Positions 12,501 to 26,000 of a DNA stretch of 64,000 nt are shown in pieces. The position numbers and the translations under genes were made by a program. Source of the stretch: Sinotaia quadrata (taxonomy: Eukaryota; Mollusca; Gastropoda; Architaenioglossa; Viviparidae); contig CM054181.1 of assembly GCA_028829895.1 (NCBI GenBank), positions 34,458,259 to 34,522,258 on the forward strand. The letters run 5' to 3'. Within the stretch, counting starts at the first letter, position 1. Each line of letters opens with the position of its first letter. The notes under the pieces are model-generated. The model was not told the DNA's origin. It ran no database searches and saw nothing but the letters and a program-made list of their open reading frames with translations.

Positions 12501-15500
12501 GGAGATTAAGATATCCATTGCACTGTGAAAAAAAATTAATATATCCATTGTAAAAGTATAAGGGAGATTAAGCTATCCATTGCACTTAATAGGAGATTAA
12601 GGTATCTACTGCACTGTGATAAAAGATTAATACATCCATTGTACTGTAATAGACGATTCAGATATCCCATTACATTGTGACAAGAGACTGATTCAGATAT
12701 ATGCATTGTACCCTTACAAGAGATTGATTCAGATGTTTAATTGTACTGTTACAAGAGATTGATTCAGATGTTTAATTGTACCATTACAAGAGATTGATTT
12801 CGATGTTTAATTGTACTGTTACAAGAGACTGATTCAGATGTTTAATTGTACTGTTTCAAGAGATTGATTCAGATGTTTAATTGTACTGTTGCAAGAGATT
12901 GATTCAGATGTTTAATTATACTGTTACAAGAGATCGATTCAGATGTTTAATTGTACTGTTTCAAGAGATTGATTCAGATGTTTAATTGTACTGTTACAAG
13001 AGATTGATTCAGATGTTTAATTGTACTGTTTCAAGAGATTGATTCAGATGTTTAATTGTACTGTTGCAAGAGATTGATTCAGATGTTTAATTATACTGTT
13101 ACAAGAGATCGATTCAGATGTTTAATTGTACTGTTTCAAGAGATTGATTCAGATGTTTAATTGTACTGTTTCAAGAGATTGATTTTGATGTTTAATTGTA
13201 CTGTTACAAGAGATTGATTCAGATGTTTAATTGTACTGTTGCAAGAGACTCATTCAGATTAGTAGTGGACTAAGAATAGATCTGATCCATATATGTGCTG
13301 AACTGTGATAAGAGTTTATAATATAAACATCGACTGTCCTTGAGAATTACTTTAATTCAGATAGACATTTAAAATTGGGGAATAATTTGATTTGACCTCC
13401 ACTCCACTGTGTAACACTATGGAAAGCTTCCAGATATAGCTTTTCAGATATAATAGTGATCACAGAATGAATGAGATTAAGTTCTACTATTTCAAAGGTA
13501 TTGTGATCAGAGCTTAATTCATATGTCAGATGTAACTATGGCTCATTTAAAATGCGGTATGTGCTCGACTATTATTTCTTATACTGTGATATGTGCTCTA
13601 CTATTGTCTCCTGTACTATGAACTTGACTATTATTTCCTCTACTGTGAGTTGACTATTATCTCTTGTACTATTATATGTGCTTGACTATTGTCTCCTGTA
13701 CTATGAACTTGACTATTATTTCCTCTACTGTGAGTTGACTATTATCTCTTGTACTATGATATGTGCTTGACTATTATCTCCTGTACTGTGATATGTACTT
13801 CACTCAGTTTTCTTTGTACTGACTCACATGTCTTGTATTATGTTTGTCTCATGACTTGATATGTGCTTGACTAAGATGTTTTAGCAATGTGTGTGCCTTA
13901 GATGTTTTGTACCATCCATGCTTGACTCAAATGTTTACAGTTCTTTGGTACCAAAAAATGTGTAACTCAGATGTCTTTGTACTTTGCTTGACTCAGATGT
14001 CTTTGTACCATGTTTAACTTAGAAATCTTGTACTTTGCTCCAATCAGATACTTGGTACAAAGTTTACTTTGAGGTCTTTGTTGTGTTTGACTCAAATGAG
14101 GTCTTTGTATTGTGTTTGACTCAAATGAGGTCTTTGTATTGTGTTTGACTCTGATGAAGTTTTTGTATTGTGTTTGACTCTGATGAAGTTTTTGTATTGT
14201 GTTTGACTCAGATATTTAGTACTTTGCTACACTATGTCTTGTATGTGCTTGTATTGTATATCTTTGACTTAGATGTCTATGTACTGTGCTTGACTTAGAT
14301 GTTTTGTAATGCACAACTCAGATATTCTGTTGTGTGCCTGTTTCGTGTCTTTGTACTGTCTAAGATGTGAATTTGGTAGCTTGACTCAGATGTTTTTGTT
14401 CCATGCTTGACTTATAATAATTATACAAGAAGGTTCTTTTAACTGACGTTTTTCTATTCATTGTTTATTCTCGCCATTATTTCACTTAAAAAGCAAAGTT
14501 TTTTTAAAATGAGAAAAAGATCACCTTTTTTTCTGATTAAATGTTTTGTTGTTTTTTTTTGATTGAAATATACAACTAAAGTTGCCAGAATTCTGAAGTG
14601 TGTGTGTGTGTGGGGGGGGGGGGGGAGAGAGATAAATATGATTGCATCAACGAAAAGCTCCATAAAAACTACAGTGACCTGGATATTGCAAACCATTCTG
14701 GGTTTGGCACCCGATAAATGGTTGGGGAACTAATCCATGCTAGATTCTCTCTGTGTGTGGGGAATATGATGTTTATCAATACAATTAGCCCCAACTACTC
14801 TCTAGGATATCTTTCTATTACTATTAGTGTCATCACCCCATTCATAAATTCTCTATGCTAAAACGTCCACCCAAAGTGCTATGACTCACCTCATCACACA
14901 CAAGATGAAGAAAGATAAATAATTAACAATTTAATTAGCATCAATCATAATTATGCATTGCATATATTCATAACAAATCAAATATTCAAATATTTTTATT
15001 TCTTTCTTTAAGGATTACTCTGAAGTGGTTTGGTTCACAAAAGTATGAAAAGATATTCTGACCACTCTGGGTCAAGAATTAAAAAAATACTCTCGCTCTT
15101 TGGGATGGGGCGGAGACCTGTCAGTCTTAGATGCATTGACCGCCATTTGCTCAATTCGGATATGCCCCATTAAAACGGTGTGGTGGGTAGAAAAGGCTAT
15201 GATCAGTAGATCCCACAGACATGGCCACTACGTTCTAAGCCAGCGGGAGTAGATTCGTACTGATGAAAAGAGCCGACAAAGGGACTTAATCTCTTGCAAG
15301 TCCAACAAGAATGGCTGTCGCATCAGACTGACATGGGGTCTTATAACAATATTTAAATTTTAAAAAAATCTAATATAGTGTGTGTGTTGTGTTTCTGCAA
15401 GCTTTATCTATACATTTTAATTTTATATAATTGTGCGTGCATTTTTTGTACTGGTTTGTAAGTCGGTATGTTTTCATTCTTTCTTCTGCAGTAATGATCA

Positions 15501-16295
15501 ATATGTTGTACGTGTTAAGTCAGTGACTCCGCTCTCTTTTCAGCAGTAAAATTTAATCTAAATACTTCAAAGCCTGACCCCATTATATTTGCCTGTTTTT
15601 ACAAGAAAATGATTTTCTATTTTTTCTTTCCTTTAAAAAAAAAAATTCTTTCCCCCCACCCCCCTTTGGCAGTTTACGAATTTGGCAAAAAAAGAAGTTT
15701 TTCCAGCCAACTTAAGTAGTGAAAGGAAGAAAGAAAAAAACTTTCCGTAATCGTTTTATGCTAAAAACAAACAAAAATTTACCAAACTTTAAATCTCTGG
15801 CTTTCACTTCTTAAGGCGAGGTTAAGTTTCACCATTTACGTTTGTTGTTTTTATCCCCTCTCTCTCTCTCTCCCTCCCCGTTTCCAGCCTTTCTTTCTGC
15901 AATTACTCTTTCTCTCCTAACGCCAAACTCTTTTTCTCCAGCTTCTTGTCTCTCAAGTCGCTCTTTTTCTCTTGTCCTTCTTTCTTTCCAGTTTTTCACT
16001 CGTCTTTCTCCAGGCTTGCTGTCTCAGCCTTCTCTCTATTTTTATTTCTTCATTGCACTCGCAGTTAAGTGTTTAGTAATTCATCGTTCACTTCTTTCTT
16101 ATTTACACTCCTGTCTGTCCAAAGTACATGTATAACTTTTCATTAAAGTAATCACTTCTTTTCAAAGAATCATTTTACTATTTTTGCAGTTAGAATAGTC
16201 TTTTCCTTATTACAGAGTCCATCGACATAGCAACCCTCTCTTTGCATTAGCGACAAACAGCCAATTTTAAGTGTCAATTCTTTTATGAAGATCCC

Positions 16296-16369
<74 letters not shown>

Positions 16370-17031
16370 ATAAATGTGAAATGTCTGATGATATTTACAC
16401 ATTGGTGGATTCTGATATATTAACACTACTACATATTGAGTAAACAAGAATCTAAAACTTTTGCTTTCTAAAAATGTTATCTCCACACCTTTGTAGCCTA
16501 ACTAACCTAGCCTTTTTTAGAGGTCGGTTGAGTTATTTTTTCCTGGGATGATGGACTTCTGGAATCCTTTACAAGTTACCTTCAAGAAAGACAATCCACT
16601 TTGAACTTACCTTCAAGAAAGACAATCCACTTTGAACTTACCTTCAAGAAAGACAATCCACTTTGAACTGCCGGGAGACTTGCGTATGTAGTACCTGCAA
16701 AGAGACAGTATAGACATGATATATTAAGCGTGCGTATGTAGTAAAATAAGAGTATATATAGACAAAGTGTTAATGCGTCAAACGTACACAAAGAGAGCAC
16801 AAGGGCAAGCGTGCGTATGTAGTATTATACAGAGAATAAGGCAGTGAGTGTATAGTATTCTAGATACTAAACTGTAAAGGCAAGCATGCGAATGTAGTAC
16901 TATAGAGACTAAGTCTACTGAATTGCTTCAAACACTATTCTCTGGTGGAGCAATGCGACTGAATTGAAATGTAAGAGGACTTGTTAGAGGACAGGTCACA
17001 CGAAAAGATGGAAGTGACAGTGAGAAAATGA

Positions 17032-17074
<43 letters not shown>

Positions 17075-20000
17075 GTTGATAGCGTGGACCGGGGGACAGG
17101 AGGGGATAAGGAGAAAACAACATACAGACGGTCGCACAGGTTTAGTGCCCCACACTGCCCACCTGTTGTGGCTTTGAAGTAGCGGAGAACATCAAAGTGA
17201 GCGGTGCCACATCAAAGCTTTTGAGCTGGCTACAGACCTGGTACAGGACCTGACGGGACTGACGTTGCCTGAACTATGCCTAGTCCCTCTTATAGTTTCT
17301 TTATGAAATCATGAAACCAGTTGAATCGTTGTCAATATCCACATTTGATCTTCACGACTTTAATTAAGAGACAGTTTCTAAGTAAAATGTTCCATAACAG
17401 TCCATTTTAACGACCCGTATTACCTGACAAAAAGTATTTAGAACCCAAATCATGGAAAAGAAAAACGCTATAAAAAGGAAAAGAACACAGCTCATTTAAA
17501 GTTTGATTACGCGGCCGCAACAGAAAAGTGATGGTCAATTACAAGGCAGCAAGCCATTCCATGCGGCCTTAAGAAATCACTATCCAATCACAGGGCAGTT
17601 AGTACGCCACTCTCCACTCGTTCACGTGACCGTAAGGAGAAAATATAAGCCAATCACAAGGCAGTGTGTGGGCCAGCGCGAAAGCGGCAGAAGCCGGAAG
17701 CGCCCCCTTACACTCAATCAAAGTGTGTGGGCCAGCAGCAAAATCGGCTCAGGCCGGAAGCTGCCATCATCCCAATCAAAGTAGGCAACTGGTTCACATG
17801 ACTACAAGGAGAAAATATAGGCCAACGACAAGGCAGTTAGTACGCCACTCATTCACGTGACTGTAAGGGGAAAAAATACTGGCTGATTGCAAGAGATTTC
17901 TATTTTAGTAATTTGAATGAAAACTAAACTGTCAGTATTTTAGCAATTATTGAAGTTGTTCGGATAAGAATAGAATGTCGATGTCACTTTACACCAACTA
18001 AAAAAAGAAAGAAAAAAAAAGGAAAAACTCCAGTAAACAGTACAAGGTGTTTTTCTCCACTCTAGTCATATGGACGTCAAAGAAATTTAATTCTGTAATC
18101 TCTACTACAATCATATAAACGGCAAAGAAAGTTCTGGGTTAATTTGCTGTTTCCATTTAGTTTTGATTCTGTAATCCCTACAGTAACTTCAACATCAAAT
18201 AGAATATAACCCCTTAGTTTTAAAGTAGTCCCTACAGCCTTTTAAATAACAAATGAAAATCGACTTCTCGGTCTTCTGTAAGTTCCATAGTCATTCAGAA
18301 ATAGAAGTTAAAACGTCATATTTTCTATAGTCATTTTAAGATAATAAACACAAAAGTTAAATATCAGATTCCTACAGTCATTTAGGATAGCAGATTAAAG
18401 TTAACCCTAACAATTAAAAAAAATCTAGTAGTTTGTACAGTCTGTTGGATTACAAATTCATAACGTACAGACAGTTCGGAAAAACAAACTGAAATTCCGC
18501 CACCAGTCAGTTAACAGACAGTAGGCAGGTCGTAAAGTTAGTAGTTCCGTCAGTTATTTTGGATAGCAAACTGAAATTCCGACACCAGATTACTAGCAGA
18601 CCTACTCACTGAGATGACTCTAGTTAGTCTAGTATGTATGTAGGTAGCAAAGTTAGTCATCCTTACAGTCATCTGGATAACAAGTTAGCAGCCCTTACAT
18701 TAATCTGGATAACAAGTTAGTAATTCTTACAGTCGTCTGGATAACAATTAGTAGTCCATTATTATTGTTGTATAACACATTATTATTGGTGTATGTACGC
18801 AGTCAGTTGTATAACACATTATTATTGATACATGTACGCAGTCAGTTCTTTAACAATTAATGAAACTGTTGAAATTTAATTAGTCAAAAGCTCACAAATC
18901 AATCGGATACCAAATACACTGTTGCTATTTTACATTTTAATATTTTTAGTTGTGTATTTAATGCAATATAACATATTTGTATGGGGGAAAAAGTTTATGA
19001 AAACAGATTTAGAACCTGTTTTGAAAACAGAGATAGAGTTTGTCATAAAAGTCGAACATTTTAAAAAATAAGTGAAGTGTAATACGAGAGATAAAATGAA
19101 TTAGAACCTAATAAAAACAGAACCAAAAACAAAACAAAAAAACCAGTAGGAACTCGTTTGTGAAAAACTCAAATTTAAATACATCATTATGAACTTTAAA
19201 AAAAAACGGTAACTTGATTTTTTTTTTTTTAAAGACCACATACCTTCACTCCACACGGTCATCCTACTCCTTTCCTTACTGTCTAGGTCTTAGGACACTG
19301 AGCAGACGAGACGAGTAAACTTGCAGACGGCCATTCACAGGAATCTTTTAACATGTGAATGTGTTTCTCAAATGATCACGTTAACTAGATGAACAGATAG
19401 GTAGGGTGCTATTCGACACGCAAGATGATCACAACTAATTAATATGGGTTCAATGTCACGCAAAATTATCAAAACTAATTAAAATGGGTTCAATATTATT
19501 CAAGACGACCACATGTAATTAACATGGGTTTAATGTCACGCAAGATCACAATTAATATGGATTCAATTTCACTCAAGACGACCACAAGTAATTAATATGG
19601 GTTTAATGTCACTGAAGACGGGACCACAAAATCTGTTCAATGTCACTGAAGACTGGACCACAAAATCTGTTCAATATCAATCAAGACGGGACCACAAAAT
19701 CTGTTCAATATCAATCAAGACGGGACCACAAAATGGGTTCAGTATCACTCAAGATGGAGCAAAAAAATGGGTTTCAGTATCACCAATGTCCGCTTTCATC
19801 ATGTGCAGACTTCAGATCATCTAATCGGGGAGGAGGAAAGAGTAGGGGGAGAATTTTTTTTTTTAGATCCGAGTTGAACGATTCTTGACGTCAAATGAAG
19901 GAGACCGGGGTGAATGTTTATTTTAGTCCCCTGAACCTTGTCGAATTGTTATTATAGGTTGCTACTTTTGTATGCTATGTTTATTTCTCATACTGATTTT

Positions 20001-23000
20001 GCTGTTTTCCCTAGCTTGTGATTTTGTCGAATTGCTATTGTTATATATAAAAGTATTAGTGTGTAAAGGTCTTCAAGTATGTAACAGTAAAAGCAATGGA
20101 ATATGTAAAGATAGTGATGTATGTGAAAGTTATTGGTGCATGTAAAGTTATTGGTGTGCGTGAAAGTATTGGTGCATGTGAAAGTCTTGGTGTATAAGGT
20201 CCTGCTGTATGTGAAAGTCGTGGTGTATGTGAAAGTCTTGGTGTATGAGAAGGTCTTGGTGTATGTAAAAGTCTTGGTGTATAAGAAGGTCTTGGTGTAT
20301 GTGAAAGTCTTGGTGTATGAGAAGGTATTGGTATATGTGAAATTCTTGGTGTATAATAAGGTCGTTGTACGTGAAAATCTTGGTGTACGAGAAGATCTTG
20401 GTGCATGTGAAAGTCTTGGTGTATAATAAGATCGGTATATGCGAAAATCTTGGGAGTATAAGTAGGAATTGTAGGAATTGTGGTGTGTGAAAGTATTTGT
20501 GTTTGTGAAAATATTGGTGCATGTAAAGATACTGATGTATGTGAAGATCTTCAAACGAGTACTTTGAGGAACACCCGCCTTAAGAGTATAGAAGAGTGAA
20601 GTGTCTGTAATAGGGGGAGTAATGAAATGCCACATACTTTAATGACCAGTCCACAAACAAATATCAAATCAATACCCATCTCCAAACTTGAATATCTCAC
20701 TTTGTCATTTTGTCATTATAAATTTTCTCCTCGTGTGTGTGTGCATGCGTGCGTGCGTGCATGCGCGCTACGCAAACAGGTAGGCAAATATGGAAATTAA
20801 TAGTAATAAGCGATTTACAGTGTCTCACGGTGGAGATAGACAGTGCTCAAAATGATGGGTTGTAGCTCTGAGCAATCCTCTTCATAAAATAAATAAAGCA
20901 AACTTATATTCTCTCATTCACATACTCTCACACACATACACACACAAACACGCGCGCGCGCATCCATACCTATGAGAAATACAGACAGGCGAATTTTTGT
21001 TTTGGCTTGAGATCTTTTTGTTTGAAGTTAATCTGCAAAGGCCGTTTTGAAATTCCTTGGCTGCCAAAGGTTTGCGTGCGACGGGAACTATGCTCTACAG
21101 TTTCCTTCAACGCTTGAGGAGGACTAGGTAGGGGCAGGAGAGGGGCTAGAGGGTAGGTTAGAAATATTAGTTATCTATAATAAATCATTACTAACTCTAA
21201 CATTACCTCCACTCCCCAAATTTCTGTCAATCACTTTGTATTACATTTTGCTGGTTTTCTGTATTGGTAACTTTATAATGACCTAGACAACAACTACTTC
21301 CATTCTATTAACCAAGTGAAAAGTACAAACGCGCCTTGAAATAGTTTAAAAAGAAAGAACTATAAGAAATGAACAAAAGGCCATCAGAAATTATCGAAAG
21401 AGCTATCAGAGATTAAACGAAAGCCACCAGATATTAACAAAATTCTAACGGATATTAACAAAAAGAACTATCAAGGATTCGCCTAGAAAAGAAATATCAG
21501 AATTTAACCAAAGTCCAGTCATGTGAAGAAGATGATTGCTACCATCAGTTCACTGAGGCCAGCAGAAACATTTCCGATGTGACGTCATGTAACAAGCGCC
21601 TGACGAAAAAGTGATCCCTTCAGGACGAACACCAGCTTCGCGTTCAGATCCACACCCAGTGGCGTTCTCATCCGATTTTGACATTCGTAGACGTTATCAA
21701 ATGAACTGTTAAAAATTAGCGAAAGAAACTATTAAGAGATTAAAAAGATCATCAAACAATTTGAGACTAACTAACGACCCCTGGATACTGTCAAAGGAAT
21801 TATCAGAGACTAACAAACTACCCATGGATAATCAGAGACTAACAAACGCCCCCCTGGATCCTGTCAAAGGAATTATCAGAGACTAACAAACTACCCATGG
21901 ATAATCAGAGACTAACAAACGACCCCCTGGATCCTGTCAAAGGAATTATCTGAGAGCAGCAAAAGAGGTCACAGACATTATCCAGTTGGTTTAAGTGCCT
22001 GGCTTTTATATGGCGCGGTTCTAGTTCAGACTACCATCACAAGAACTGTACAGCAAACTTGGTATCGTCCTACTCAGGTTGTAAGACGCCCATTCTCAGC
22101 CAATAACTGCCTGAAAGACACCATGTCAAAGATCACATCTTTCATACAAACCTCCATTATAGGAAAGAATTGCATTTAATAGCAGTCAACAATTGAAGGG
22201 TGTGGTTCTTTATGAACTACTCTCATCACTTAGTCAAGAACTAATAACAATTATGAGAGATACCAGAACCAACTATATTATTAGTTTAAGTGTTTTCTAT
22301 AAGTTTTTTTTCTAGTTAACACTGTTTAATCTTTAGTACGTAAACACTTTGATCCAGTCATTAATATTCGTCAACTGTTCAATCATGTCGTTCACTCGTT
22401 CATCAGACTGCTCATTGTATTAGTGTGAACATCTGTCTATGAGTATGAGTGAATGGGTTCGGGGTAAACCATCATCTACCTGACAATGGAGTTGCCTGCT
22501 CTTATCCAGTCAAGCTGCAGTGTTATCTAGCGTGAACATTAGCAGCAGCTTTAGTCGTGTTCGCCGATTAATATATACCCCTTCCCCCCTTATATATACC
22601 CCACTCACACAAGCACACACCATACACACACACACACAAAACAACAAAAAACTAGACATGATACACCAGTAACAAACCTTTAAAAAAAACCTCTGCACCA
22701 ATAACAAAACGAAAAGAACACCACTAAATATCAACAAAAAGAGAAATACTCTACAACTCAAACATCAACAAGCTTATATAAAAAAAATAAAATAAAAAAA
22801 CAGAATGCCGGAAGCAGGCCATTGAAAGAAACAGAGAGATGTTAAGATCTTGGATACATCCAGCAAGTTTAATTTCAAGTGCCATCTCAGCTCGCGAGAA
22901 AGAAGTTGTTACATCATAACTATCACAATACCTTCACGTATAATTATTAAGGCAGCATTCTTTCTCACTCTGGTGTCACGTGAGTGAATGTGTTTCACTA

Positions 23001-26000
23001 TTTAAAATGAAGTGGCACTCATTCACCGGGCCGAGTGTGGCAGGCATACGTCACATGACGTTGATATCTTACGGTTGTGGAGGGCGTACGTTATATGACT
23101 GATATCGTATATGTGTGTAGCTTGTACACGTTATAAAGACGTTGATATCTTAAGTGTGTGGCTGGTGTACATTACATGACGGTGACAGCCTTAAGGCGCA
23201 ACTTTTGGCAATGCACAAAAGCCGTTACGGACTAGCTTCGCTAAAATGGCCAACCTGACGTTTGAAACATTTCAGCCGCCACACAACAACAACGGAAAAT
23301 TGGGAGGTAGGAGGGGAAGCCACTCCGCATGGAAGTCTTAGTCGCACGTGCCGATCGTTTTTTTTTCTTCCACCGGCCGCCAAGTCGCACGCGTGCGTTC
23401 CAGCCATTGCCGGGACTGCGAGACTGGAAAAATCTATCTAATCTAAAATCAATTACATAGTTGTCTTAACCTTTGAAGTGAAAAAGAATCAACAACTCTC
23501 TAACAAACCGTTTCTTTTCATCTCCACTTCAGACCTGACTGTATGCCGAAGTTATGTTCTACACGTTCACAAGGGATTGATATACAAGAGAAGTGTGGGG
23601 AAAAAAATACACTTTAACCCCTCATAAAATACAAAAACATTTCAGGGAAAAAAACAAATTGCTACGGGATCTACAGGCAACGCATTTATTACTGAATTAG
23701 TTTTTTTTTCTTTTTCTTGCAAAATATGGTAGTTTGTGTGTGACTGACTGTATGTTTACAATCTCACAATACACATGCCGTTGTATTAAGATATGCTTTA
23801 CGATACAAATAAGAGATTTTTATTTGCAATACATACTCTAAGCATTTTTTAAGCCTAGTTATGTTGATTAATCATGAATGTCAATTAATTAAAAATAATA
23901 ATGTATACTCACTATTCCATAGTGATACATAAATGTCTATGCATGACAATACGAATGACTTCCTGTCACACACACTACAATCACGACAATGGAGACTGGC
24001 TTCATGTCACATACACTACAATCACGACAATGGAGACTGGCTTCATTGTCAAATACACTACAATCACGACAATGGAGACTGGCTTCATGTCACACACACT
24101 ACAATCACGACAATGGAGACTGGCTTCATGTCACACACACTACAATCACGACAATGCGGAATGACTTCACTGTCATATACGCTACATGCATGGCAATGTG
24201 GAATGACTACTGTACCACTATGCAATATTAAATAGCCTAGCTAATACACAGGTTTGCTAGAACAGACTTCATACTACACGCTTTTTACACGTAGCCTTGG
24301 TTCTATAGAAGGCAACGGGGTCGGGGTAGGAGTGTACTAAGATGGTGAGCGGTTCACTTGTGGTTAGAACCACAGAATGTGAGCGGTCCACATGGTGGTT
24401 AGAACCACAGAATGTGAGCGGTCCACATGGTGGTTAGAACCACAGAATGTGAGAGGTCCACATGGTGGTGACAGTGTTCACTTCAGTCTGAGGGAAGTCT
24501 CTACAAACTCAGTGATAACAATGTTCACTTCAGTCTGAGGGAAGTCTATCAAGCTCACTGATAACTATGTTTACTTCAGTCGGAGTGAAGTGTCTCCAAA
24601 CTCAGTTGTGACTGTTCACATCAGTCTGAGAAAAGTCTTTCCAAACTCAGCGGTGACGGTGTTCACTTTAGTATGTGGAATTCTCTCATTCAATGAGAAC
24701 GATGCTCACATTAGTCTGAGGGAAATCTCTCCAAACCCAGTGATAACATTACTCACTTCAGTGGAACGAAGTCTCTCCAGACTCAGTGATAACAATGTTC
24801 ACTGAGGGAAGTCTCCCCAAAGTCAGTGGCGACAGTGTTCACTTAATCTGATGGAAGTTTCTCCAAATTCAATGAAACCAGTGTTCACTCCAGTCTGAGG
24901 GAAGCCTCTCCAAATTAGTGATAACAGAGTTCACTTCAGTCTGACGAAACTCTCATACCTAAGTGATAAATGTTAACTTAGTCTGAGAGAAATCACTTCA
25001 CACTCAGTGTTGAAAGTGTTCACTTTGGTCTGAGATAAGTCTCATAGTGATGACAGTGTTCACTTAAATCTGAGGGAGGCATATAATGCTCACTGATGAC
25101 AGTGTTCACCAGTCTGATGGAAACAGTTGTGACAGTGTTCACTTCAGTCTGAGGGTCTCTCTCCAAACAAAAAAAAAAACAGTCTGAGAGAAGTCTCTCC
25201 AAATTCAATGATGTCAATGTTCACTTCAGAGCGAGGGAGGTCTCTTATAACTCAGTGATAACTGTGTTCAATTCGGTATGAGGGAAGTCTCTTCAAGTTC
25301 AATGATGTCAATGTTCACATCAGTTTGAGGGAAGTCTCTGCAAGCTTGATGATGTCAATCATCAATGTTCACTTCTGCCTAGTCTAAAGAACGCTTTCTC
25401 TGGTTACTTGTGCTGGACTTTCCCCGTGAAAATAGTGCAAGTCAAGTTTATTTTGTTCGTCAGACTATTGTCTTCCTGTAGTTTTTCAGTGGCAATATAA
25501 ACTTATAACTGCGTTCTCTCCGTGATAAAAGTACTTCCCACCACCATATTATATTCATGCCACTTTCTGATTTTCTTTCGACAAGAACATTATGACCAAG
25601 GTAGATTGTTTGAGGGCGTGAATTGGTATTACTAGATTTAAGTGCTTGAGTACCAAGGTAGATTGTTTGAGGGCGTGAATTAGTATAACTAAATTTAAGT
25701 GCTTGAGTACCAAAGTAGATTGTTCGAGGACGTGAATTAGTATTGCTAGATTCAAGTGCTTGAGTACCAAAGATAGATTGTTCGAAAAGTGAACTAGTAT
25801 TTAGAGTTAACTTCTAAAACTCTGACTGTTTTTTGTGACTGTAATAAACTTAGAATCTAAACTATAGATGACTGATTACATTTTCATTACCGTAAACCTG
25901 TATTTGTTTACTATGATATGTAGCCAATGCCATTCTGTATAGGAGTTGTTAGACTGAAAGATACTTCGCTGTCTGTCATTATAACACTTCTATGCTGGCG

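Larger units (their letters stand above)
17521..17880. repeat. CCAAT / CACGTG-bearing repeats
   Basis: Units contain ccaatcacaRggcagt and gttcacgtgacYgtaagg plus agaaaatata, at about 17585, 17650 and 17820. Two copies keep the perfect palindrome TCACGTGA. The array is interrupted by two copies of the miniature element described at 17675. Confidence 0.85.

Noticed and set aside
16582..16800. Minus-strand frame reading through exon 2 and its repeat
   Set aside because: It reads the real exon in the wrong frame and only enters the NOTUM frame in the second, non-functional copy.
20080..20540. 215-codon minus-strand reading frame with TKTFTY-like repeats
   Set aside because: An 18-bp tandem repeat is open in several frames on both strands; no start context, domain or flanking splice sites.
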